Source: Pseudomonas salomonii (GTDB lineage Bacteria > Pseudomonadota > Gammaproteobacteria > Pseudomonadales > Pseudomonadaceae). From it: a stretch of 64,000 bases of DNA. Positions 52,457 to 60,855 of the stretch are shown here, piece by piece (within the stretch, counting starts at the first letter, position 1; each line of letters opens with the position of its first letter). A model generated the notes under the pieces. That model did not search any database, was not told where the DNA came from, and worked only from the letters and a program-made list of their open reading frames with translations. The DNA is taken from assembly GCF_900107155.1 (NCBI RefSeq), contig NZ_FNOX01000001.1, positions 458,608-522,607 on the forward strand, in the 5' to 3' direction. The translations under genes were made by a program, and so were the position numbers.

Positions 52457-54697
52457 GTGAAGATCAACACACTCTCTGCCCTGCTTTTTGCATCGGGCCT
52501 AGGTAGCTTTGCGCCATTGGTTTTGGCAGACACCACGCAGGACGTCGGCTCGGTGGACATCGCCGGCAAACAGACCCTGGGCAACGGCCACATGATCCGC
52601 GAAGAAAGTGCCAAGGCGCGGTCGACGGTGACCAAGGAAGCCATGGACCAGATGTCGTCGACCGCCAACGCCATCGACAAGCTCAAATACACGCCGGGCA
52701 TCAACGTTTCCAGTGATGACGCCAGTGGCACCAGCGGCACCAACTTCACCATGCGCGGCATGAACTCCGACCAGATCGGGGTTTCCGTCGATGGCGTGCC
52801 GATCAACGATTCGGGCAACTACAGCGTCTATTCCAACCAATTGGGCGACCCGGAAAACCTCGCGGAAGTGTTTGCCACCCAAGGCTCTTCGGAAGCCGAC
52901 GGCCCGCACATCGGCTCCAGCGGTGGCAACATCGGCATGATCACCCTTCGGCCGACCAAAGAAGCCGGGGTGTTTGCCAAGCAGATCGTCGGCGCCAACG
53001 ACTTGCGCAAGACTTTCGTGCGGGTCAATACCGGTGATTTTGGCGGCCTCAAGACCTGGGTCTCGGCCTCGCACCTGGAAGGCGACAAGTGGCGCGGCAA
53101 AGGCACGCTGCGCAGCGACAAGGTCGAGTGGAGCAGCCTGTTTGAAGACGGCAGCGGCAACTCCACACTGGCCACGATCAAGTACAACAACCAGGAAAAC
53201 TACAACTACAACTCCTTGAGCAAGTCGCAGTTCGACACCGACGGGCGGCGCAAGGATTACTCGGAAACCCCGGTGTACAAGTCCGGTTTGCTGTCGTCTT
53301 CCTACAAGCTCAACCGCAACCCCTTCGAAAGCGTCAACGCCACGCTCACCCAGCGCTGGCAGCTGCAGGACAACCTGGCGCTGACGGTCACGCCTTATTA
53401 CTACTGGGCCAACGGTGGCAGCTTCAGCGGCCAGACCGCGTCGAACCTGGGGCCGAAGTCCGACAAGGCCGGCAACTATGACCTGAGCAACCTCAAGTCG
53501 CTCAACTACTACCGCCCTTCGTGGACCGAAACCTGGCGCCCGGGCGTCACCGCCAAAATGAAGTGGGACATCAACGAAGCACACAGCCTGGACTACGGCT
53601 ACTGGTATGAGCGCGCACGCCAGCGCCAGAGCCAGCCGTTTATCGGCATCAACGGTGAAGGCGCACCCGATGATGTGTGGGGCGACTACAACGGTGGCGG
53701 CCAGGTGGTCGACAAGAACGGCGCGACGGTTCAAGGCCGTCATTACTACACCATCACACCGTCGCAAAAGCTCTGGGTGCAAGACAGCTGGCAAGCCACG
53801 CCAGACCTGAGTTTTGTCGGCGGCGTGGCCTACCAGTACGTCGAGCGCGACGGCAACAACCTGGGCAGCCTGTACGACAAACCGGAAAAACGTAACACCC
53901 GTTACCACCAGTTTCTGCCGAACTTCAGCGCCAAGTACCAGGTCGACGAGAGCAACCAGGCGTTCTACAACGTCACCCGCAACATGCGCACGCCGCCGAA
54001 CTACGTGCTGTACAACAAGGGCGACTCGGTAAGCCTCAAGCCCGAGCTGAGCTGGAACCAGGAACTGGGCTGGCGCTTCACCGAAGACGATATTGCGCTG
54101 AGCGCGACGCTGTTCTACATCAGCTTCAAGGACCGTCAGTTGTCGACCACCGACCTCAACGGCGACTACGCGGTGATCAACGTCGGCAAAGTCGACAACA
54201 AAGGCCTGGAGCTGGAGTGGAGCGGGCTGTTGCCGCATCACTTCAACTACTACGCGTCCTACACCTACACCCAGTCGGAACAGAAAGACAATCTGCTCAG
54301 CAAGAACGTGTTGTTGCCCACCGCCGGCAAGCAACTGGCCAACGTGCCGGAAAACATGTTCAACCTGGTGTTTGGCTACGACGACTCGCGTTTTTACGGC
54401 AACGTGGCGGGCAAATACGTCGGCAGTTTCTACGGCGATTTGACCAACGACGAAAAAATCTCCGGGCGCACTGTGGTGGACCTGAATGCCGGTATCTACT
54501 TGCCGGTGGACAAGAAGGTGATCAAGTCTGCGACCTTGCGGCTGTCGATGCTTAACGTGTTCGACAAGGAATACCTGAGCTCGGCGCGCACCGTATCGTT
54601 CAACTCGGCGCCGGTAAACGGCCTGGCGCCAAGTACGGCGTATTACAACGTGGGCGAGGAGCGCACGGCGATGGTGTCGTTGGAGGCTAACTTTTAA
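52457..54697 (+). CDS. TonB-dependent receptor without STN domain
   Basis: A 746-residue outer-membrane receptor. The signal peptide is KINTLSALLFASGLGSFAPLVLA, after which a short TonB-box region leads straight into the plug (STANAIDKLKYTPGINVSSDDASGT, FTMRGMNSDQIGVSVDGVPIND). The barrel is rich in Tyr/Asn and ends SLEANF. No ~80-residue STN domain is present. I prefer GTG 52457, with AGGGA upstream, over ATG 52436. The substrate is unknown; iron or another metal complex is likely given the neighbours. The 275-base leader may carry an ECF promoter. Confidence 0.9.
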   Translation: MKINTLSALLFASGLGSFAPLVLADTTQDVGSVDIAGKQTLGNGHMIREESAKARSTVTKEAMDQMSSTANAIDKLKYTPGINVSSDDASGTSGTNFTMRGMNSDQIGVSVDGVPINDSGNYSVYSNQLGDPENLAEVFATQGSSEADGPHIGSSGGNIGMITLRPTKEAGVFAKQIVGANDLRKTFVRVNTGDFGGLKTWVSASHLEGDKWRGKGTLRSDKVEWSSLFEDGSGNSTLATIKYNNQENYNYNSLSKSQFDTDGRRKDYSETPVYKSGLLSSSYKLNRNPFESVNATLTQRWQLQDNLALTVTPYYYWANGGSFSGQTASNLGPKSDKAGNYDLSNLKSLNYYRPSWTETWRPGVTAKMKWDINEAHSLDYGYWYERARQRQSQPFIGINGEGAPDDVWGDYNGGGQVVDKNGATVQGRHYYTITPSQKLWVQDSWQATPDLSFVGGVAYQYVERDGNNLGSLYDKPEKRNTRYHQFLPNFSAKYQVDESNQAFYNVTRNMRTPPNYVLYNKGDSVSLKPELSWNQELGWRFTEDDIALSATLFYISFKDRQLSTTDLNGDYAVINVGKVDNKGLELEWSGLLPHHFNYYASYTYTQSEQKDNLLSKNVLLPTAGKQLANVPENMFNLVFGYDDSRFYGNVAGKYVGSFYGDLTNDEKISGRTVVDLNAGIYLPVDKKVIKSATLRLSMLNVFDKEYLSSARTVSFNSAPVNGLAPSTAYYNVGEERTAMVSLEANF

Positions 54698-54965
54698 CGT
54701 CCAGGCTGGACGAACCTGTTATCGGGGGAGTGTCGCGCTGGCTGACCGGCAAGCCAAGGTCGGCGAGCGCTATCTTATAACTGCGCTCTCTGACACTGTG
54801 AAAGTTGGCAGTGCGTAGTTTTTCTCAGTGTTATTCGGAATAATGATTACAAATTTTTATGGCTATTTGGTTTGGCTGACTGTTAGTTTTAACAGTAGAA
54901 ATGCGCCTGCTGGTGCGGTTTTATTAGGTGTGATTTTACTCCTCCGCTACCAGCAGGTTCATACA

Positions 54966-56210
54966 ATGCGAAGAACAATAATTTGTTATATTGGGCTTGT
55001 TTTTTTTGGTTTTTTGGGAAGTCCCGCGAACGCTCAGTATTTGACTCATGACCAGGTGGGCGCCGCGGCTGTATTTGACATGTCTGCAGCTTACAATAAA
55101 GAAGTTGCTGATTGCGGAACGCCTAAGCGCCCAAGTTTTTTATGTTCTGGTGTGTTTTTACGTGGCACTGTGTATTCTGACGCTTATCGATTTTGGAACT
55201 ATGGGCCTGCGTCAGTTCAAGCCACCGCCTTTTCCTGGATACGCAAGGACGCAAAGTTGCGTCAATTAGCGAATGATCATCGGCATGGATATATCATGCG
55301 TGCAATGTTCGATATCCCTGCTGACTACCTCAGGCTTGATGTGTTGTGTGCATTTCCGTTGGATGCCGCGTCAGCCTTCCGAACTGACAACGGTTGTGGA
55401 GACTCGGACAAAACGGTCCAAATAGAACGTAGTTGCCAAGTTGCTAATATCACGACAGCGGAGGCTTGGCTAAAAGATTACCTGGACAATAAAAAATCCT
55501 ATCATCGGCAGTGCGGGTTTGATGTGAGTCCCTCCGTGGCTGCCGGGGCGGTTGCCTTTATGCAATTTGTAAATACGCATCAGCTTGAGGAGGTGAGGAA
55601 CCAGCATTTTGGTACTGTGGGTTATAGCAATAACGAAGTCCGAATAAAGTCCTGGCCTCAAAGCGATGGCAGTCGTGTGCCGATCTGGGCGATTTTCTGG
55701 ATCAGCCAGGACCCTGTAACGGGTGCTCCGTCAGAGGCTGGAAAAGCGGAAGCGCAAAAAGATCAGATGGCTCTGTATGAAGATTCCGGCCATTTCCGCC
55801 CGATCATCAGATTGACGCTGCCGAAGACGCCAGCCGACGATGCAACGTTCTTCTACTCGCCCGCTGACCAAGCCCCGCTGGATAAAGTGATGTGTCGCCG
55901 ATTTGTCGATAAGGCGCGATGGGTGAACCGGCCTGATTCGGACGTGAAGGCTAACCGCTGGACATTGGAAATTACGCCAACCGATTGCGGCAGGTTAAGT
56001 CAAGCGAACCAGACTGATAAGTTCTATGCGGAACTGGTTGCCAACTATTCAAATGACCCTCAGTGGATCGCAGAGAATAAAGGCGGTATGCGGCGGCAAT
56101 TGGTCTGTGTGTTGACGAATTATCGTACAAAGGACGTTTATAACCTTGAACCCTTCAGGCCTGATGTGTCGCAGGAGCAAGCTGTCGCCGCAGGGTGTAA
56201 TCCTTTCTGA
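54966..56210 (+). CDS. Secreted halovibrin (HvnA)-like / DUF2599 protein, copy 1
   Basis: A 414-residue exported protein. Signal peptide RTIICYIGLVFFGFLGSPANA. The central part (SAYRFW-like DAYRFWNYGPASVQATAFSWIRKDAKLRQL, VLCAFPLDAASAFRTDNGCG, QCGFDV) resembles proteins annotated as halovibrin HvnA in pseudomonads; Vibrio fischeri halovibrins are secreted NAD+ glycohydrolases. The C-terminal ~95 residues (WTLEITPTDCGR, MRRQLVC, NLEPFRPDVS, GCNPF) look like DUF2599. Start ATG 54966; an upstream in-frame ATG (54828) gives no better signal peptide. The start region is A+T-rich (17 G/C in 54961-55020), unlike its neighbours. Activity is inferred. Confidence 0.62.
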   Translation: MRRTIICYIGLVFFGFLGSPANAQYLTHDQVGAAAVFDMSAAYNKEVADCGTPKRPSFLCSGVFLRGTVYSDAYRFWNYGPASVQATAFSWIRKDAKLRQLANDHRHGYIMRAMFDIPADYLRLDVLCAFPLDAASAFRTDNGCGDSDKTVQIERSCQVANITTAEAWLKDYLDNKKSYHRQCGFDVSPSVAAGAVAFMQFVNTHQLEEVRNQHFGTVGYSNNEVRIKSWPQSDGSRVPIWAIFWISQDPVTGAPSEAGKAEAQKDQMALYEDSGHFRPIIRLTLPKTPADDATFFYSPADQAPLDKVMCRRFVDKARWVNRPDSDVKANRWTLEITPTDCGRLSQANQTDKFYAELVANYSNDPQWIAENKGGMRRQLVCVLTNYRTKDVYNLEPFRPDVSQEQAVAAGCNPF

Positions 56211-56271
56211 ACATGAAGTGCTGTGAACAGAGCGCGAGTGCTTGCTTTCAATTAATAGTGAAGACATCGTT

Positions 56272-57486
56272 ATGAAAAAAACTAATTGCACGGTGGCTGT
56301 TTTGTGTGTCAATGCACTGTTTACTAGTATTTGGGCAGGATGCGTTTTTGCTGACGTCACCGGCGATGCAGTCGGTCAGCAAGTTGCCGCTGATTTGACG
56401 ATTCGTTACAACGATACCCGTATGTACTTTAGTCGTAATTCGATACCCGGGTTTACGGTAAACGGTGCGATACTCAGGGCAACCACACCCTCCGCAGCTT
56501 ATAAGTTTTGGGACCCCAGTCCCAACACCAAAGCCAGCGGTGGCTGGTCATATTCCTATCTTCGGCGAGATGCCAAGTTCAAACGCCTGGTGCGTCATGA
56601 AAACAATGGGAACTTTGTTTACCCACCACTGCTGACGCCCCCCGATAAAAAACCTGTGCAGGTGCTCTGCGCATTCCCGGAAGACGGCGTATCTGATAGG
56701 CGCACTGCACAAGGTTGCGGTGTGAATACCTTGGCAACTTCAGATAGTCGCGTTTGTTATGAACAGGGCATTATCAACGCTGATCAGTGGGTGACCAAAC
56801 ATCTAAAGGATGGCCACGCCAACGTTAATCAGTGTGCCTTTAATGTGCGTGACGAGGCGAATGAAAAAGGTACGCAGTCATTCCAGGCATTTATCGAGGT
56901 GCTCAGCAAGGATACGACCCTGTTTGATCAACAGAATGAAATGCGCCTGGCTACATGGGATTCAACCCAGCCCAAGACGCTGCCCATCCAGGCGTTGTTT
57001 TACCTGGCGGGTGGTTTGCCAGATGCGCGATTTGATCAGAAGGACTTTCTCGGTGCTGCAGGCATTTGCCTGCCGATCATTCAACTGTCCTTGCCACAGA
57101 CACAGGCTCAAGACGCTAGGTTCGTGTACCTGCCAGCTGACCAGCAGTGCTCACCTACCCCGTCTGCTCAGTACATTCAGTCGGCCGTCTGGGTGCAAAG
57201 ACCCGACCCAGGCAGTCGTAATAGGATTGAGTGGAGCCTGTCCGTCACGCCCACGCAATATGGCAGGGATGCCCAGGCTGATAGAACCGAAGCGGTTTAC
57301 GCTGAACTGGAGAAAAAGTTCGGGAACGATCCGCAGTGGAAAAACAACGACAATGGCAGCATGCGCAGGCAATTGGTCTGCCATTACCGTATCGCGCGGG
57401 GCAAAACCCCCTGGAACCTTGAGCCTCGTCGTAAGGACACCACAGAGCAAGTGGCCGAGGACAACGGTTGCAACTCGTCGTACTGA
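56272..57486 (+). CDS. Secreted halovibrin (HvnA)-like / DUF2599 protein, copy 2
   Basis: A 404-residue exported paralog of the gene 61 bases upstream. Signal peptide TNCTVAVLCVNALFTSIWAGCVFA. Shared blocks: ILRATTPSAAYKFWDPSP, GWSYSYLRRDAKFKRLV, VLCAFPEDGVSDRRTAQGCG, NQCAFNVRDE and the C-terminal WSLSVTPT, MRRQLVCH, WNLEPRR, NGCN. Copy 2 keeps CH and WNLEP where copy 1 has CV and YNLEP, so it may be the more functional one. Base composition is again lower in G+C than the flanking genes. Function inferred from family resemblance. Confidence 0.62.
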   Translation: MKKTNCTVAVLCVNALFTSIWAGCVFADVTGDAVGQQVAADLTIRYNDTRMYFSRNSIPGFTVNGAILRATTPSAAYKFWDPSPNTKASGGWSYSYLRRDAKFKRLVRHENNGNFVYPPLLTPPDKKPVQVLCAFPEDGVSDRRTAQGCGVNTLATSDSRVCYEQGIINADQWVTKHLKDGHANVNQCAFNVRDEANEKGTQSFQAFIEVLSKDTTLFDQQNEMRLATWDSTQPKTLPIQALFYLAGGLPDARFDQKDFLGAAGICLPIIQLSLPQTQAQDARFVYLPADQQCSPTPSAQYIQSAVWVQRPDPGSRNRIEWSLSVTPTQYGRDAQADRTEAVYAELEKKFGNDPQWKNNDNGSMRRQLVCHYRIARGKTPWNLEPRRKDTTEQVAEDNGCNSSY

Positions 57487-57502
57487 AGTGATGAGCGTTT
57501 GG

Positions 57503-57534
57503 CTGGCAAGGCATTCGTTAGAACGCCTTGCCAG
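57503..57534. terminator. Hairpin between halovibrin-like gene and convergent glutaredoxin gene
   Basis: CTGGCAAGGC (57503-57512) pairs with GCCTTGCCAG (57525-57534) around a 12-base loop. No T-run follows on either strand, so it may be a weak or Rho-assisted terminator for the converging genes. Confidence 0.5.
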
Positions 57535-57537
57535 TCA

Positions 57538-57900
57538 CTAAAGGGCAGTGGAGTCTAGCGCCTTCATTATTGCGCGGGCGTCAAAATCCCGAATCAACGT
57601 GCCATTGACCTCCACAAATGGAATCCCGCCGCCACCCAGCGCCTCATACACCTTGCGCGCCTGGGCATCCTTCTCGATATCGAATGCCTGGTACGGCACC
57701 CCTTTCTGGTCCAGAAAGCGCCGGATCTGCTTGCAGTAGCCGCACCACTCGGTGGAGTAGAGCACCACGCGCGCCGAGGCGCGTACCTGCTCCGAAACCA
57801 CCTGCGAGGGGTTGAACAGCCGCTCGATCTTGCCCCAGTTCTGGATGACTACCACCACCAGCAATACCAGCAGGACTTTCTTGAGCACCCCGCCCAGCAT
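57538..57900 (-). CDS. Membrane-anchored glutaredoxin-family protein
   Basis: A 120-residue protein. Residues 3-20 (GGVLKKVLLVLLVVVVIQ) form an N-terminal membrane anchor; the glutaredoxin domain (45-115) has the redox motif Cys53-Gly-Tyr-Cys56 and the cis-Pro glutathione site GGGIPFVEVNG. The charge pattern leaves the orientation of the domain undecided. Its start codon shares one base with the ndpA stop (TGATG), so the two are translationally coupled. Confidence 0.87.
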   Translation of the reverse strand: MLGGVLKKVLLVLLVVVVIQNWGKIERLFNPSQVVSEQVRASARVVLYSTEWCGYCKQIRRFLDQKGVPYQAFDIEKDAQARKVYEALGGGGIPFVEVNGTLIRDFDARAIMKALDSTAL

Positions 57901-58904
57901 CAGTTGCGACGCTTGAGCTGGTCGGTCAGTTGGGTCGGCAGGCCCTTGATGATCAAGGTGCCGGCGGCTTCGTCGTATTCGATCTTGTCACCCAGCAGGT
58001 GCGCTTCAAAGCTGATGGACAGGCCTTCAGCGCGGCCGGTGAAGCGGCGGAACTGGTTGAGGGTGCGTTTGTCGGCCGGAATTTCCGGTGACAGGCCGTA
58101 ATCCTTGTTGCGGATATGGTCGTAGAACGCTTTTGGCCGATCTTCATCGATCAAGCCCGACAGTTCTTCCAGGCCCATGGGCTCGCCAAGCTTGGCCTGG
58201 CTGCTGGCGTAGTCCACCAGGGTTTTGGTTTTTTCGCGGGCGGACTCGTCCGGCAGGTCTTCGCTTTCAACAAAGTCACTGAAGGCCTTGAGCAGGGTGC
58301 GGGTCTCGCCCGGGCCGTCGACGCCTTCCTGGCAGCCAATAAAGTCGCGGAAGTACTCCGAGACCTTCTTGCCGTTCTTGCCCTTGATAAACGAGATGTA
58401 CTGCTTGGACTGCTTGTTGTTCTGCCACTCGGAGACGTTGATGCGCGCCGCCAGGTGCAACTGGCCCAGATCCAGGTGGCGCGACGGGGTCACGTCCAGC
58501 TCATCGGTCACTGCCACGCCTTCGCTGTGGTGCAGCAGGGCGATGGCCAGGTAATCGGTCATGCCTTGTTGATAGTGGGCAAACAGCACGTGGCCGCCGG
58601 TGGAGAGGTTGGACTCCTCCATCAGCTTTTGCAGGTGCTCGACCGCCGTGCGGCTGAAGGTGGTGAAATCCTGGCCACCGTCGAAATACTCCTTCAACCA
58701 GCCGCTGAACGGGTGCGCGCCGGACTCGGCATGGAAGAAACCCCAGGCCTTGCCTTGTTTGGCGTTGTAGCTCTCGTTGAGGTCGGCCAGCATGTTCTCG
58801 ATGGCGGCGGATTCGGACAGCTCCGAATCGCGGGCATGCAGAACTGCAGGTGTGCCGTCGGGTTTTTTGTCGATCAGGTGAACAATGCAATGACGGATCG
58901 GCAT
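57900..58904 (-). CDS. ndpA: Nucleoid-associated protein NdpA/YejK
   Basis: A 334-residue cytoplasmic nucleoid-associated protein of the 37-kDa family. [32 protein letters not shown] is the typical N-terminus; [22 protein letters not shown] and the C-terminal [30 protein letters not shown] are conserved. Start ATG 58904. It is divergent from hupN, another nucleoid protein, and coupled to the glutaredoxin gene downstream. Confidence 0.92.
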   Translation of the reverse strand: MPIRHCIVHLIDKKPDGTPAVLHARDSELSESAAIENMLADLNESYNAKQGKAWGFFHAESGAHPFSGWLKEYFDGGQDFTTFSRTAVEHLQKLMEESNLSTGGHVLFAHYQQGMTDYLAIALLHHSEGVAVTDELDVTPSRHLDLGQLHLAARINVSEWQNNKQSKQYISFIKGKNGKKVSEYFRDFIGCQEGVDGPGETRTLLKAFSDFVESEDLPDESAREKTKTLVDYASSQAKLGEPMGLEELSGLIDEDRPKAFYDHIRNKDYGLSPEIPADKRTLNQFRRFTGRAEGLSISFEAHLLGDKIEYDEAAGTLIIKGLPTQLTDQLKRRN

Positions 58905-59301
58905 AGGCTTCTCGGCTGGTTGAAGGGGAGCGGTGGGCCTCCCCCAAAAGTCGCCCAGTGTACCGCACCCATTGGCCAAGACGCGCCTGCAAGGCAGTTT
59001 TGCACGACCTCCGACGGCCCATATGCCTTTTTTTCACGGTTTAGAGCGATAAAGCTGACCAAATGGGTATGTTGAGGCGGATATTTCCCCGTCTCTGTGC
59101 TAGTTTTGCCCCGTCTTACGCCAAGTCTCGGCGTTAAGCGTGCATTCAGCATCTGTCAGGTCGAACCAATCCCCGTTTCAAGCATCTATAACCCCGATCT
59201 CCGTGGTTGTAGGCCTGGGGTGCCAGGCCATGACGGTCGGGCTCGACGGCTGACACTGCACTCTGCAATCCATATGAATTTGATAGGGAAGGAACACCAC
59301 A
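58905..59301. promoter_or_regulatory. Divergent promoter region between ndpA and hupN
   Basis: This 397-base stretch has no convincing gene. It ends in GGGAAGGAA, a strong ribosome site for hupN. A CGCC/GGCG hairpin is near 59121-59135. I see no certain -35/-10 pair. Confidence 0.5.
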
Positions 59302-59583
59302 ATGGCTATTACTAAAGACCAACTGATCGCTGACCTGGCTGAAGCAGTAGACGCACCGAAAACCACCGTGCGCGCTCTGCTGGACCAACTGAGCCAAGTT
59401 GTTGCTGATCAGCTGGAAAACGGCGGCGAAATCACTCTGCCAGGCGTTGGCAAACTGAAAGTGACCGAGCGTCCAGCCCGTACTGGCCGTAACCCTTCGA
59501 CTGGCGCTGCCATCGAAATCGCTGCCAAGAAAGTTATCAAGCTGGTTGTGGCCAAAGGCCTGACCGACGCTGTTAACAAGTAA
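59302..59583 (+). CDS. hupN: HU-family histone-like DNA-binding protein
   Basis: A 93-residue HU/IHF-fold protein: N-terminal helices MAITKDQLIADLAEAVDAPKTTVRALLDQL, then GGEITLPGVGKLKVTERPARTGRNPSTGAAIEIAAKKVIKL, the DNA-clamping arm with RTGRNPSTG and its intercalating Pro. The setting before rlmF and valS matches the P. putida HU form named HupN, so I use that symbol; sequence alone would not separate it from other HU paralogs. A strong terminator follows. Confidence 0.88.
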   Translation: MAITKDQLIADLAEAVDAPKTTVRALLDQLSQVVADQLENGGEITLPGVGKLKVTERPARTGRNPSTGAAIEIAAKKVIKLVVAKGLTDAVNK

Positions 59584-59594
59584 GACGCAGCAAA

Positions 59595-59633
59595 AAAAAA
59601 CCGTGCCTCGGAGCGATCCGGGCACGGTTTTTT
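59595..59633. terminator. Bidirectional terminator between hupN and rlmF
   Basis: AAAAACCGTGCC (59595-59606) pairs with GGCACGGTTTTT (59621-59632), with a smaller CGG/CCG pairing inside the loop. A- and T-runs on the two sides let it act for hupN and the convergent rlmF. Confidence 0.93.
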
Positions 59634-59665
59634 GTTGCCTGCGATGTGTGCAGGGCTTTCTGTGG

Positions 59666-60685
59666 CTAGTCGCGAACCCAGCGCTGGCGCCAGATCTGCT
59701 GCTCGTTCTTGGTCTGGAAGGTCCAGGCCACAAAACGGCTTTGCTTCTGGCCCTGGGACATCTCCACCACCTGGCTTTCCAGCACGCCGGCTTTTTTCAG
59801 GGCTGTCTCGATCGCTGGCAAGTTCGACGCTTTTGACACCAGTGTGCTGAACCACAGCACCTTGTGAGCAAAGTGCGCGCTCTCGGCGATCAACTGCGTC
59901 ACAAAACGCGCTTCGCCACCTTCACACCACAACTCCGCCGATTGACCGCCGAAGTTCAGCACCGGCAGCTTGCGCTTGGGATCGGCCTTGCCCAGCGCAC
60001 GCCATTTGCGCTCGCTGCCCTTGGTGGCTTCGTCCATGGACGCGTGGAAGGGCGGGTTGCACATGGTCAGGTCAAAGCGCTCACCCGGCTCCAGCAAGCC
60101 CAGCAGGATCTGCTTGGGGTTGGGCTGCTGGCGCAACTGGATGACCTTGCTCAGGTCATTGGACTGCACGATGGCCCTGGCGGCGGCCACCGCGATAGGG
60201 TCGACCTCGGAGCCGAGGAAATTCCAGCGGTACTCCATATAGCCGATCAGCGGGTAGACGCAGTTGGCGCCCATGCCGATGTCCAGCACCTTGACGATGG
60301 AGCCGCGTGGAATCTTGCCGTCGTTGACGCTGGCCAGCAGGTCGGCGAGGAAGTGCACATAGTCGGCACGCCCCGGTACCGGCGGGCAGAGGTAATCCTG
60401 CGGGATATCCCAATGCTGGATGCCATAGAACGACTTGAGCAGTGCCCGGTTGAACACCCGCACCGCGTCCGGGCTGGCGAAGTCGATGCTCTCTTTGCCA
60501 TACGGGTTGATGATCACGAATTTCGCCAGTTCCGGCGTGGTCTTGATCAGCGCCGGGAAGTCGTAACGGCCTGTGTGGCGGTTGCGCGGGTGCAGGGTAG
60601 CCTCTTTGCGCGGCGCGACGGGCTTGGTCGGGGCGGCGGTTTTAGGCTTCTTGCGCGGAGGCTTGGGTGTGCTGGGGGCGGTCAT
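59666..60685 (-). CDS. rlmF: 23S rRNA (adenine-1618 N6)-methyltransferase RlmF
   Basis: A 339-residue SAM-dependent methyltransferase that modifies A1618 of 23S rRNA. A basic, Pro/Lys-rich N-terminus (~35 residues) precedes [17 protein letters not shown], the RlmF signature. The SAM site is [16 protein letters not shown], and the catalytic NPPF motif of N6-adenine methylases is in [12 protein letters not shown]. Start ATG 60685; the open frame upstream to 60787 overlaps a REP and is not counted. Confidence 0.93.
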   Translation of the reverse strand: MTAPSTPKPPRKKPKTAAPTKPVAPRKEATLHPRNRHTGRYDFPALIKTTPELAKFVIINPYGKESIDFASPDAVRVFNRALLKSFYGIQHWDIPQDYLCPPVPGRADYVHFLADLLASVNDGKIPRGSIVKVLDIGMGANCVYPLIGYMEYRWNFLGSEVDPIAVAAARAIVQSNDLSKVIQLRQQPNPKQILLGLLEPGERFDLTMCNPPFHASMDEATKGSERKWRALGKADPKRKLPVLNFGGQSAELWCEGGEARFVTQLIAESAHFAHKVLWFSTLVSKASNLPAIETALKKAGVLESQVVEMSQGQKQSRFVAWTFQTKNEQQIWRQRWVRD

Positions 60686-60760
60686 TGGCTGCGTCGATTC
60701 TGGGTTTTTTTCAAAAGTGGCGGGTATTGTCACACATTCCGAAGTTGACCTCGGTTTAAA

Positions 60761-60786
60761 TGTGGGAGCGGGCAAGCCCGCTCCCA
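60761..60786. repeat. REP element (single palindrome)
   Basis: TGTGGGAGCGGGC at 60761-60773 pairs through its last 11 bases with GCCCGCTCCCA (60776-60786) around a two-base loop. Same class as the arms at 37.2 kb. It lies between valS and rlmF on the minus-strand transcript. Confidence 0.88.
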
Positions 60787-60812
60787 TCCTGATTGGGTTT
60801 TCAAACCCCCAG

Positions 60813-60840
60813 AAAAAAGAGACCCGAAGGTCTCTTTTTT
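60813..60840. terminator. Terminator downstream of valS
   Basis: AAAAAAGAGACC (60813-60824) pairs perfectly with GGTCTCTTTTTT (60829-60840), loop CGAA. It lies 16 bases after the valS stop and would act on the minus strand; it is symmetrical enough to work both ways. Confidence 0.93.
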
Positions 60841-60855
60841 CACACAGTTTCCAGC

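Noticed and set aside
52499..54334. Long minus-strand open frame opposite the STN-less receptor
   Set aside because: Shadow of the receptor gene; no start signal and no family features.
54698..57486. Genomic-island boundaries (att sites, integrase or IS) around the halovibrin-like pair
   Set aside because: No integrase, transposase or flanking direct repeats were seen; only base composition suggests transfer.
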